Below, piece after piece: positions 10,066-20,141 of a stretch of DNA of 64,000 nucleotides. This stretch comes from Closterium sp. NIES-65 (Eukaryota > Streptophyta > Zygnematophyceae > Desmidiales > Closteriaceae), in NCBI GenBank assembly GCA_948144175.1, contig CANXME010000789.1:1-64000 (forward strand). The letters are read 5' to 3'. The notes beneath the pieces are model-generated. The model was not told the DNA's origin. It did not search any database and saw only the letters and a program-made list of their open reading frames with translations. The position numbers were made by a program, and so were the translations under genes. Position 1 is the stretch's first letter, and every line of letters starts with the position of its first letter.

Positions 10066-10797
10066 CAGGGCGCCGCGGCGGGCAGCGGTGACGCCACGCG
10101 GGTCCAGCAGTGGCGTCGCGACGCACAGGAGCCGCGCCTCGTGGGTCCCGCAGGGGCGACGCGACGAGGCGGGGGCGATGCGGCGGGGCCGCGAAGGGCG
10201 ACGGGCCGGGGCCGCGAAGGGCTACGGGGCGGGGCCGCGAAGGGCGACGCGGCGGGCCGCGAAGGGCGATGAGGCGGGGTCGCTACGGGCAGCGGGGCGG
10301 GGCCGTGAAGGGGCCGCGAAGGGAGCCGCGAGGGGGCCGCGAGGGGGCCGTGAAGGGGCCGTGAAGGGGCCGCGAAGGGGCCGCGAAGGGGCCGTGAAGG
10401 GGCCGTGAAGGGGCCGCGAAGGGGCTGTGAAGGGGCCACGAAGGTGCAACGAAGGGGCCGCGAAGGGGCCGCGATGGGGTCGTGAAGGGGTCGCGAAGGG
10501 GCCGGGAAGGGGCCACGAAGGTGCCACGAAGGGGCCGCCAAGGGAGGCCGCGAAGGGGCCACGAGGGGCCTGAAGGGGCCGCTATGGGCCGTGAGAGGGG
10601 CCGTGAAAGGCCGTGAGAGGGGCCGCTACGGGGCCGAAGGGGAGTGCGATGGGCCACTAAGGGCAGGGGACGCGACTGGAGAGTAGGCACACGGGGCGCG
10701 ACTCGGGCAGGGGCGAAGCGCGCTCCGCGCAGGAAAAAAAAAATGATTTTCGGTGGGCTCTAGGAAAAGTTCCCACTAGGGAACCTGCTCTATACCA
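10066..10797 (-). repeat. GC-rich repeated leader and primer site of B
   Basis: Units of about 11-12 bp containing GGGGCCGTGAA and GGGGCCGCGAA (plus strand) fill about 10,290-10,560. Next to the LTR the minus strand reads TGGTATAGAGCAGGTTCC, a Met-type primer site. No gene is seen. Confidence 0.75.
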
Positions 10798-10923
10798 TGT
10801 GAAGAAATGAGGAATGAATGAACTAGCAAGCAGGTAGGTACAAGTAGGAAAACCTAGAAGTGTTGTACCCCATATTGTCTACCCCACTACAGCCTACACA
10901 GACTATAGCATAAGAGTTTGACA
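10798..10923 (-). repeat. 5' LTR of element B
   Basis: 126 bp, matching 6995-7120. It is followed on the minus strand by the primer site and flanked outside by the second CTAAA. Confidence 0.92.
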
Positions 10924-10928
10924 CTAAA

Positions 10929-11104
10929 TACTAGAGTCATCAGCACAGATGGATCGCTAAGCAACAACTAACTCTAAAACATACATGTCAGACCAACTGT
11001 ACGAGCCAGCGAGGCCCAGTCGGAAATAGTGCACCCAAGGCCGAACTCTGCGCGGTATCGCTCCACGAGCTACGCAAAGCATTAACCTGGAGGGTGGAAG
11101 TGGT
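10929..11104 (-). pseudogene. Gag remnant of X on the far side of B
   Basis: In minus orientation this joins, across the B target duplication, to the protease of X at 6994-6897. It shows a frame-broken Gag C-terminal segment (a piece like WSDT..., matching LSDAW of other Gags). It is cut off at 11105 by the LTR of C. It is identified by position and weak similarity only. Confidence 0.5.
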
Positions 11105-11228
11105 TGAGAAAAGTGAAACGAGAATGATGTGCACTAAGGAATGGAATGTGGTACAAATATGCAACCCTAGAAATGTGTACCCCATATAGGCTACCCCACT
11201 GCAGCCTACACAACATTATGATTTGACA
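11105..11228 (-). repeat. 3' LTR of element C
   Basis: On the minus strand it starts TGTCAAATCATAATG and ends TTCTCA, with the polypurine tract at the inner side. The outer flank is GTGGT; no partner duplication could be found because the 5' end is lost. Confidence 0.85.
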
Positions 11229-11441
11229 CACCCCCATAGGTAAAGTGGGGGAGAACAAGGGGTCACAAGACCAGTCAGGCAAAGCAAAGCAAAGCTCAGG
11301 GTGGATCACAAAGTCACCACACATTCCGAGCACAACTTCAAGGCCAGAATGGCCAGTTCACATGCAAGAGCACACATATATATATAAAAGGCTAAACAAG
11401 CAAGACTAGGAGTATATATATATGTGACAGTACAAGCAAGG

Positions 11442-12830
11442 TCAAGAAGTGAGCAAGTGAGGCAAGGCAGGCACAAGACCAAGCTGAGTACAGAAGCGCT
11501 GATGATCACAAGGCGCAAGTGCCTTAGTGAAGATATCAGCAGTGTTGGCCTCAGAGGCCACGTACGCAAGTCGCAGCTGACCACGCTGCTGCAGCTCACG
11601 AGCAAGAAAGTAGCGGAGAGCAACGTGCTTCGTTTTGTGCTCCAGGCGCTGCTCCTGACACAAGGCCAGCATGGCCTTGTTGTCCACGTACAGCACTGGA
11701 GGAGAACGAGGCGGCTCTCCGAGGTCAGTCAGCAGGTAGGTGAGCCAGCGAAGTGCCTGAGCAGCCATGGCTCCTGCGTAGATCTCTGCCTCACAACTGG
11801 AGCCGAGAACGGAAGACGAGCAAGTAGCCCGCCACGAAACAGAGCTGGAACCAAGGCTGAAGGTGTAATCCTGTGACGACCGCTGTGTAGCCTGGTCGTC
11901 AGCCCAAGAAGCGTCTGCGTGCCCAGTGAGGACCACTGGACTCTGCCCTCCAAGCACTAGCCCCATGCCCGACGTACTGCACAAGTAGCGCAACACCCTC
12001 TTCGCTGCAGCCATGTGCTCCGGTCTGTGTCTCCTATGAGCAACATAGCGTGCAAGGAAGCTAAGAGGGTATGCAAGGTCAGGTCGTGTGCAGGTCATCA
12101 GGTACATGAGGCAGCCAACAAGCTCTGGGTACGGGCCACTCGACTCTACGGACTCATCCGAAGGCAGAGCTGAGAGCGAGTGGCGAGTAGGCAGAGGAGT
12201 GGCCTGAGGCGAGGAGTACGTGAAGCCGAAGCGCTGAAGGACCTACGGCACCATGTGTGACTGAGTCAGGGTAATGGTGCGGCGTGCTCTGTCCCGGGTG
12301 ATCTGCAAGCCAAGGTAGCTGCGCAGTTCACCCAGGTCTGTGCACGTTTGTCTCTTCTGCAGCTCGGACTTCACGTGGGCGAGTCCAGCAGTGTCAGCTG
12401 TGGCAAAGACCAAGTCGTCGACGTACACGAGGATGTAGAACGGCAGCAAAGAAGAGTCGGTGCGCAGAAACAACGACAGGTCGGCTGTAGAAGGAGCAAA
12501 CCCAAGAGCCGCAAGCGTAGTCCTCAGTGTGTCGTGCCACTCACGTGGCGCCTGGCGGAGACCGTAGACTGGCCGCTGGAGCCTCCACTGGGTGCCAGGA
12601 GGGACAGACCCAGTGAAGCCAGGTGGGCGACGTAGCCAGATCTCCTCGTGCAAGCTGCCCTGCAAGAAAGCTGTGCTGAAGTCAAGAGAGTGAAGCTCGT
12701 AGTCACGCTGAGCGGCTATGTGCAGTAGCACCCGAAGAATGGTCATCTTCGGGGTGGGAGAGAAGGTCTGAAAGTAGTCAACTCCCTGCCGCTGACTGAA
12801 GCCACGAGCCACGTAACGCACCTTGACTTT
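11442..12830 (-). pseudogene. Reverse transcriptase-RNase H of element C, one stop
   Basis: From right to left: the RT N-terminal part (VARGFSQRQGVDYFQTFSP), FLQGSLHEEIWLRRPPGF, YVDDLVFAT (near 12,415), the stop described below, then RNase H with HADASWADDQ, SCEAEIYA and YVDNKAML, ending LPHLLTS. One stop interrupts it near 12,243, where a CAG pair has become CCG TAG. Apart from that the frame is open for about 460 codons. The frame start at 12,851 is an artefact, because its first codons belong to the D LTR. Confidence 0.88.
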
Positions 12831-12911
12831 AGGAAACCCTAAAGTTCTCATACCCCATAGTATCTACCCCACTACAGCCTAAACAGACTGTAGCAGTTAT
12901 AACATTTGACA
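12831..12911 (-). repeat. Truncated 3' LTR of element D
   Basis: It matches the inner part of 28528-28646 closely (AAACCCTAAAGTT, CATACCCCATAGTATCTA, GTAGCAGTTATAACATTTGACA). The outer 48 bp or so are missing. It also has about 10 bp (CCCCACTAC) that the 5' copy has lost. Confidence 0.82.
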
Positions 12912-13108
12912 CACCCTCATAGGCAAAGTGGGGGAGAGCAAGGGGTCACAAGACCAGTCAAGAAAGGCAAAGCAAGCTCAAGGTGGATCACAACGTCACC
13001 ACACTCACTGAGCACAAGCAAGAGGCCACAAGGCCAGTTCACATGCAGAGACATATATGTAACACAAGCATCACAGTGATCTACACCTAGCAAAGCAAGC
13101 ATGCAGGT

Positions 13109-13132
13109 ACATATATATATATATATATATCT
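13109..13132. repeat. (AT)n microsatellite in the D 3' untranslated segment
   Basis: A run of about 22 bases of alternating T and A in the noncoding stretch between RNase H and the LTR. Shorter TATATA runs occur at the same place in B, C, E, H and N. Confidence 0.8.
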
Positions 13133-13251
13133 CATAGTACAGGCAAAGTCTACAACAAATGAGGAAAAGTGGGCACAAGCCCTAGCAAAGTGCAGAAACG
13201 CTGATGATCACCAGATTGAAGTGTCTTGGTTAATATATCAGCTGTGTTGGC

Positions 13252-15427
13252 CTAAGTGGCCACGAAACGCAGACGAAGCTGACCACGCTGCTGCAACTCT
13301 CGAGCCAGGAAGTAACGTAGAGCAATGTGCTTCGTTCTGTGCTCCAGTTTGCGCTCCTCACACAAGGCAATGGCAGCCTTGTTGTCGACGTACAGCACTG
13401 GAGGAGAACGAGGCAGCTCTCTTAGGTCGGTCAGCAGGTAGGTGAGCGAGCGTAACTCCTGTGCAGCCATGGCTGTGGCGTAGATCTCAGCCTCACAACT
13501 GGAGCTGAGAACTGAAGACGAACTCGTAGAACGCCACAAAACTGAGCCAGAGCCAAGGCTGAAGGTGTAACCCTGTGAGGACCGCTGAGTAGCCCGGTCG
13601 TCAACCCAAGAAGCGTCTGAGTGCCCAGTGAGAACAACTGAGCTCCTCCCTCCAAGCACGAGCCCTGTGCTTGATGTACTACACAAGTAGCGCAGTACCC
13701 TCTTCGCAGCATCCCAGTGCACCTTTATGTGCCTACCAGGAGCCACGTAGCGAGCCAGAAGGCCAAGAGGGTACGCTAGGTCAGGACGAGTGCAAGTGAT
13801 CAGGTATATGAGGCAGCCAACTAGCTATAGGTAAGAACCAATCGGCTCTACGGACTCGTCCGAAGGTGGAGCTCAGAGCGAGTGACCTATAGCCAGAGGA
13901 GTGGCCTGTGCCGAGGACCACGTGAAGCTGAAGCGCTGAAGGACCTGCTGCACCATGTGTGACTGAGTCAGTGTGATGGTGCGGCGTGCTCTGTCCCGGG
14001 TGATCTGCAAGCCAAGATAGCTGCGCAGTTCACCAAGGTCTGTGCACGTTTGTCTCTTCTGCAACTCCGACTTCACGTGGGTGAGAGCCTCAATGTCAGC
14101 AGTGGAAAAGATCAAATCGTCGAAGTACACGAGGATGTAGAACGGCGGCAGCGAAGTGTCGGTACGCAGAAACAGCGACGGGTCAGCAGTAGAAGGTGCG
14201 AACCCAAGAGCCGCAAGTGTAGTCCTCAGTGTGTCGTGCCACTCACGTGGCGCCTAGCAGAGACCGTAGACCGGCTGCCGAAGGCTCCACTGGGTACTAG
14301 GAGGGAACGACCCAGTGAAGCCAGGAGGGCGGCGCAGCCAGATATCCTCGTAAAGGCTGCCCTTCAAGAAAGCAGTGCTGAAGTCAAGAGAGTGAAGCTC
14401 GTAGTCACGCTGAGCGGCAACGTGCAGTAGCACCCGAAGAGTGGTCATCTTTGGGGTGGGGGAGAAGGTCTGGAAGAAGTCTACTCCCTCTCGCTAACTG
14501 AAGCCTCGAGCAACGTAACCAGCTTTGAAGACAGGCAGAGAACCTGGCGGCCGCTTCACCCTGAAAATCCACATGCCATCGACGATGTTCGCCCCAGGAG
14601 GGGGAACCTCGTCGACGTAAGTGCCAGTAGACTTCCAGGATGCCATCTCTACTTCCATGGCTGACTGCCACTGAGAGGAGTACTCACCCGCGATCGCCTC
14701 AGCGTAAGAGCGCGGGGTCGGGATGTCTGGTGCATCCGGGTCTCCCTCAGGTGCAATCAGCATGGACACGAGATGAGGTACAGCAGCGGCAAAGCACTCA
14801 AAGTCATCCTGCATGTCCTCAAGGACGTCCGTGCCTAGAGCACACTCACCCCCAACGGACGGAGGACAGACAGACTCAGATTCAGCAACAAGACTCGCGG
14901 CGTAGTCTAGACGACAGCGAGCAGCAAAGTAGACAAGCTCAGCAACTAATGCAGACGCAGCAGCAGACTCAAAGGAAGGGTTAGTGACAGCCGTGGCCAG
15001 GAGACGCGTGACAGTAGGACTAGCAGCACGAAGATTGTCAGACTCCGGGTCAGCAAGGGCAGGAAGGGAGGACGGAGGAGGAGAAGGTAGAGGGACACTC
15101 TGTGGAGCAGTGGAAAGACGAAGCGTCATCTCGTGAGTGCCCGGGACAGTAGGAGGTCGTTGACGCGGGACACGACCAGCGGTAGCAGCACGAACAGGTG
15201 ACGCAGAACGAGACTCAGGCGACACAGGACGAGACTCAGGCTCACGACGCTCCGTAAGACCTCTTGTTGGACCAGTGTAGGGAGAAGGACCAGGGAGGGG
15301 CGAGGTAGGCTGTAATCGTAACTGCCAGTGGACAGGTTGAGGACACTCTAAGGAGGGAGTAGGACAAGGAGGAGGAGGCTGACCAAGAACCTGCTGAAGG
15401 AGCGGAACGAAGTACGGCCGCGGCCAT
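13252..15427 (-). pseudogene. Reverse transcriptase-RNase H and upstream linker of D
   Basis: RNase H is at 13746-13252 (HSDASWVDDRATQ, SCEAEIYA, YVDNKAAIAL) and ends early at FVAT. The RT C-terminal part is at 14130-13873, where the catalytic box reads MYFDDLIF instead of YVDD. The RT N-terminal part is at 15225-14494 (SYAEAIAGEYSSQWQSAMEVEMASWKS). Several stops separate these pieces. FDD for VDD is a change in the active-site box but keeps both aspartates. Confidence 0.85.
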
Positions 15428-17539
15428 GAAGCGCCCCCAGAACCAGCAGGGATAGCACCAAAACCCCCACCAGCAGCTCCAATAGCTTAAACCCTGTAGT
15501 ACCCCAGTGCCAACTCTAGTAGCTCTAGTAGTGCCAACTCCAGTACCCCCAGTAGCACCAGCCTCAGCCGCACCGTCGGCTCCAGGACCTGCAGGACCAA
15601 CTCCAGGGTCAGCAGCTACACCAACTCTAGTAGGCCCGGCGTCCTAAGCTCCACCGGCAGCTCCAGCAGCTCCAGCACCTGCAGCTCCAACTCCAGCTCC
15701 AACTCCAGCTCCAGCACCTCTAGCTCCAGCAGAACCCCCAGTCCCAGCAGCTCCAGTACCGCCTATACGAGCACCTCCAGGACCAGAGGCCCCAGTTCCT
15801 CCAGCCGCACCAGGGCCTCCAACGGGCGGAACCCCGGTGGTAGGAGCGCCGCTTCGGAGGCTGTAGCGCCGAGCGTACCACTCACTCAGTCGCTGTGGGG
15901 AGGGAGGCGACGGCTGCGACCCAGCACCCGCAGCACCACCAGCTCCAACTCTGGCAGAACCCCTAGCTCCAAAAGCCCCACGCCATAGGCTGTAATGCTG
16001 AGAGTACCACTCACGCAGCTGCTGTGATGAGGGAGCGTCACCAGGCGCAGTACGGTCAGTCTCACCTCCCCCATGCTCAGCACCCCAAGGCTCAACACCC
16101 CCAGGCACAGCACCCCCATGCTCAGCACCCCCAGGCTCAGCACCCCCAGTCTCAGCACCCTCAGTCTCAGCACCCCCAGTCTCAGCACCCCCAGGCTCAG
16201 CACCCCCAGTTGCAGCACCTCTCGCAGGACCAGAGTCGACAGCTACCTCGACAGGCTCGACCAGGTCTACCTGGGAAACACCTGAGGGAGCAGGACCCTG
16301 GGGAGGGAGGGGGTCTACCGAAGCAGCACCTGGCGTGAGGAAGAGCGGCGGGGGGGGGGGGAGCGGCGTAGTGCGGTAGGGGAACAGATGGTAAAAGGGT
16401 ACCGACTCTTCAAAAGTGATGTCCTGAGAGGGGAAGACACGGCGCGAGGTGGGGTGGTAAAACTGCCAGCCAGGCGCGTCAGGGACAAAGCCAAGAAAGA
16501 CGCAGGGAACGGCACGGGAGGAGAGCTTGTCCGCGGACGTATGGCGGACAAAGGCTCGACATCCCCAGACTCGGAACACCGACGCATCGCCAACCTTCCC
16601 TGTCCAACGCAGTGTGGGCGAGGTCTCCGGAGCAGAGACACGGGGCCAGAGGTTGAGCTGATGCGCAGCGTACTGCACTGCAAATGGCCACAGGAAATGG
16701 GGGACAGCCGCATGGATCATGGATGTACGAGCGACCTCCATGACAAGACCAATGCGGCGCTCAGCAATCCCATTCTGCTGTGGAGAGGCCGGAAGTGTGA
16801 ACGTCTGGCGGATGCCGTGCACCGCACAGTAGGCTATTAAGAGGTCGGAGGAAAACTCACCACCCCTGTCAGAGTGCAGACGCAGGACTGGAAAGTTCGA
16901 CTAGAACTGGTCGCGGAGCTGGAGACGAGTAGCGCGGATCCAAGGGATCAAAACATCAGGGACCTCACCCTTGGTGCGCAAGGGGAAGACCGTGGTGTAG
17001 CGCGTGTAGTCGTCGACGACCAGCAGGAAGTACCGCTCGTGGCCCTGTCCACGGACGCGGGCTGGGCCCCACACGTCCAGGTGGAGAGTCTGCAGAGGAG
17101 CCTCTGTGGGAGGGAACGAGGAGGAGTGAGGAGTGGCGCGCTGCCGCCCCTCGACACAGGGAAGACAGGGACGAGCAGGCGAGGGTGGGAGAGGAGGGAG
17201 AACCCTGGGAAGACCAAAGACAAGGTACCGGGAGTGCATGACACGAAGGCGCTGCACTGAAGGGTGACCAATGCGGTGGTGCCAGAGGACGGTCTGGTGC
17301 GAGAAGGTGCGACACGAGCAGGGGGCTGACAGCAGACCCGATGCAGACGCAGACACAGCTACCTTAGGGGACTCAGTGGTCAGTGTGTACAGGTCCGACC
17401 CCGGCTGCCGAGTAAAGGTAGCCAGGTGGCGACCCGTCCGAGCACACGTATAGTGGGTCACACGCTCATTAGCAGGGGTGAACTGGTGAACACCCCCGTC
17501 CTCGAGAGCAGAGCCCGCCACCAAGTTCGTAGAGAACAA
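15428..17539 (-). pseudogene. Linker and integrase of element D, broken
   Basis: From right to left: 17539-16901 carries the protease end, pre-integrase (TVLWHHRIGHPS) and the integrase core start (HLDVWGPARVRGQ, VVDDYTRYTTVFPL). 16822-15644 carries the third acidic region (SPQQNGIAERRIG) and integrase C-terminal part, then the linker of AETGGAEPGG-type units (about 16,060-16,230). 15643-15428 is more Gly/Ala linker without an open frame. The second acidic segment falls in the gap between the two open pieces. Confidence 0.85.
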
Positions 17540-18692
17540 GGGGAGCTAAAGACCCGACAGGGTGCCGGCCGGAACCGCTGGACAAGGGAGGACAGTGGAG
17601 GAGGTCGCAAGGACTGGGCCCCCAGAGGGGTCAGCGAGGGAGACAGCAACAGGCCGAGCTAGCTGCTCAAGGACAGTGCGATTACGAAAGAAACAGCGGG
17701 AAGCACCCGAGTCGAGTGTGAAGGTGTGTAGTGCCTTAGTAGACGCAGTACCACCTGGAGCAGAAGACTCACTAGCACCTAGAGCAGCAGCCTCACCAGG
17801 ACCTAGAGCAGCAGGCGCACTAGCACCTAGAGTAGCAGTCTCACTGGTCCCAATACCCGGGTCGGGCGGTACACTCAGGTAGCAGTCACCCTCAACACAA
17901 ATAGTCAATGAATACATAGCAGCAAGGATAGCATCAAAATCAAGAGCAAAGAGATCAATTCCCTTCTTAAGCAGACCAGCCCAGCGGGCAGCTCAGAGGC
18001 GTCAGGGAACTGCTCGCGCCAGGCGTCGTCGAGGCGAAAGAAACAGCGCTGCGCCGTGTGAAACCTCCCACAAGTCTGGCCAGTGCGGTCACCTGTGCGG
18101 ATGACGTACGGGCAGGTACCTCCACCCCCAGACCCCCCACGCTGAGAGTACCACTCACGGAGCTGCTGGGACAACGGGGTCTCGCTGGGACACTGCTGCT
18201 GTTGCCTCTGGCCACCTCCAATTCCCCCACGCTGCACCGCTCCACCGCGCCCGCCACCGTCTCCACTGCTGCCACCACTGCCACCACCATCCCCACCACC
18301 CCCGCCACCGCCGCCGCCACCACCCCCGGCTCCGCCACTGACCCCCCCACCACCATCACCACTCCCACCACCGCCACCACCCCCTCCGCCTCCACCCCCT
18401 CCACCACCGCCGCCCCCGCTGCCACATCCGCCACCCCTGCCCCCCTTGCCCCTGCCGCCCTTGCGCCTCCCACTAGGAGCAGACGCAGCCCCGACCCCCT
18501 CAGCACCGAGGTAGTCGACTGCAGCAGCAGATGCAATAGAGGGGAGGAGGGGGACGGGGGAGCACCCCTCAAAGAAGGGGGCGCGAGGGTCGCCACGAGA
18601 GGCACCTACAGCTACAATGCTCTTCTCAGCTGCTAGGAGTTCCTTCTCGAGCAGGTCGATAGTGAGGTCGGTAGGGGAGAGGGCGAGAAAGT
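17540..18692 (-). pseudogene. Gag (middle and C-terminal) and protease start of D
   Basis: The minus strand shows, from 18,692 leftwards: the Gag piece LLEKELLAAEKSIVAVGASRGDP-like in a broken frame, a Gly-rich tract (18,480-18,230), the pre-cysteine segment (SQQLREWYSQRGG), the motif C-x13-C-x3-H-x4-C near 18,115-18,040, DAILAAMYSLT, and the protease DSGASRCFF near 17,710. At 18,688-18,692 it is interrupted by F and continues at 27,539. Confidence 0.82.
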
Positions 18693-18908
18693 TGTTGAGA
18701 TACTAGAGAGAGTTTGGCTTAGGAGCCATAGTAGGTTAGGTGACTTGGTGAAGTTCGAGGGTGTAGGGTGTAAGTGAAAATGTCGAGAGAATTGTGGAAG
18801 GAGAATGGTGAAACTAGAAAGGAGGGGGATACAAGTAGTAAGCCCTAAAAGGGTTATACTCACTTTTGAGTACCCCACTACAGACTGGACATGCATTATA
18901 ATCTGACA
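18693..18908 (-). repeat. 3' LTR of element F
   Basis: 216 bp. On the minus strand it starts TGTCAGATTATAATGC and ends ATCTCAACA. It is longer than the copia LTRs here but has the same core (GTAGTGGGGTAC). The LTR of J and the remnant at 52,551 belong to this family. Confidence 0.93.
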
Positions 18909-19365
18909 CACCCCCATAGTCAAAGTGGGGTATAATCAGTACAGCATGTAGGCATAGAGCTAGAGTTCACAATAGGTAAGTAAGGCTAGAGCTAATCACA
19001 GAGGGCAAGTGAGGAGGAGGAGAGACTGTGGGGGGGAGAGAAGATGGGAGGCAACTGCTGACGCTGCATACACACAGACGAGCTGCTGGCTCAGTGGCTA
19101 CCGAAGCAAAGGCCCGGACTACAGGAGTAACTGGCTCCGCGGCTAAAAGTAGCGGCAGACGAGCAACTGACCCACAGGCGACTGGCGACTACCGGAGATT
19201 GTAGCCTCCGGACTGCTGGTGCTGCTGACGACAAGACTGCTGCCTCCACTTAACCTCCCTCAGCTGCCCAACGCCCCTCTCAAACACCCCCTGCTCAAAC
19301 CCTAGCCGTAGACCCATAGCACCCCCTTAAACCCTAAACCCCAGACTCCCACACATCCACCCCCC
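18909..19365 (-). other. 3' noncoding part of F
   Basis: The polypurine tract complement is at 18,909-18,918. Beyond it the sequence is mostly purine-rich GGAGG repeats, with a short telomere-like TTTAGGG pair (complement of about 19,330-19,346). No gene is seen. A 21-bp segment at about 18,983-19,003 recurs in J in inverted relation to the element direction. Confidence 0.6.
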
Positions 19366-19999
19366 TCAGCGAGAGCTGCAGCAGTGGGAGACGAAGGAGG
19401 AGGAGGAGGAGGAGGAGGAGGGGACGGTACGCACAACCGACACCCCCACAACCATCACCCCCACACCCAACCCCCCACGGCTGCACCGGGTCCAGGAGCG
19501 GCTACTGCAGGGGCCAGGGGCGGCTGCTGCTGGGGCGGCTGCTCCAAGGGCTGCTGCTGCTGGGGCGGCTGCTCCAAGGGCTGCTACTGCTGGGGCGGCT
19601 GCTCCAGGGGCTGCTACTGGGGCGGCTGCTCCAGGGGCGGCTGCTCCAGGGGCTGCTGCTGCTGGGGCGGCTGCTCCAGGGGCGGCTGCTCCAGGGGCTG
19701 CTGCTGCTGGGGCGGCTGCTCCAGGGGCTGCTGCTGCTGGGGCTGCTCCTGCTGGGGCGGCTGCTGCTGGGGCGGCTGCTCCAAGGGCTGCTGCTGCTGG
19801 GGCGGCTGCTCCAGGGGCTGCTGCTGGGGCGGCTGCTCCAGGGGCTGCTGCTGCTGGGGTGGCTGCTCCAGGGGCTGCTGCTGCTGGGGCGGCTGCTCCA
19901 GGGGCTGCTGCTGCTGGGGCGGCTGCTCCAGGGGCTGCTGCTGCTGGGGCGGCTGCTCCAGGTGCTGCTGCTGCTGGGGCGGCTGCTCCAGGGGCTGCA
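19366..19999 (-). CDS. C-terminal part of the F open frame (Ala/Pro/Gly-rich, Cys/Ser tail)
   Basis: After removing E, the frame at the left side of F continues the frame at 27,318-26,761. It encodes repeats of the type AAAPGAAAPA (15- and 30-bp DNA units), then a unique tail with GPCSSRSWTRCSRGG, VGVMVVGVS and SFVSHCCSSR before a stop. J encodes the same tail with few changes. I do not recognise it. The repeat part alone would be no evidence of a gene, but the conserved unique flanks in two elements make a real product possible. The first residues of the apparent frame at 20,073-20,000 belong to the LTR of E. Confidence 0.45.
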
Positions 20000-20004
20000 G
20001 CTGC

Positions 20005-20141
20005 TGTCAGAACATTATAGCTTATGCTTTTGTGTAGGCTATAGTGGGGTATCCCATAGGGGGTACAACCCAATTAGGGTTAGTACTTGTACCCACTTCA
20101 TTCATAGTTCATTCTTTCTCGTTCACTCTTAGTTTTTCACA
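20005..20141 (+). repeat. 5' LTR of element E
   Basis: 137 bp, TGTCAG..TTCACA. It contains a possible hairpin: GGGTACAA at 20061-20068 can pair with TTGTACCC at 20087-20094. Confidence 0.95.

Larger units (their letters stand above)
6995..10923 (-). mobile_element. Copia element B, internally deleted, with target duplication CTAAA
   Basis: Two 126-bp LTRs in the same orientation bound it (7 mismatches by eye), and CTAAA flanks it at 6990-6994 and 10924-10928. This is a clean retrotransposon insertion with both ends present. At 3.9 kb it is far shorter than E (6.75 kb), because about 3.2 kb from mid-integrase to mid-RNase H is missing. It cannot make RT, so it would have moved with help from another element or lost the segment after insertion. 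Confidence 0.93.
11105..12830 (-). mobile_element. Copia element C, 3' half only
   Basis: It consists of a 124-bp 3' LTR (11105-11228), the conserved 3' untranslated segment (11229-11441) and RNase H plus RT up to the motif ARYVARGFS, where it stops abruptly at the truncated LTR of D. Its LTR resembles that of O (TGTCAAAT.ATAATGTTGT.TAGGCT), so C and O belong to one LTR family. Gag, protease and integrase of C are not in the window. Confidence 0.85.

Noticed and set aside
9184..10562. Ala/Gly-, Cys/Gly- and Gln/Pro-rich frames in the B leader
   Set aside because: Produced by a 15-bp repeat that has no stop in any frame; they lie between primer site and gag and share no unique sequence with a gene.
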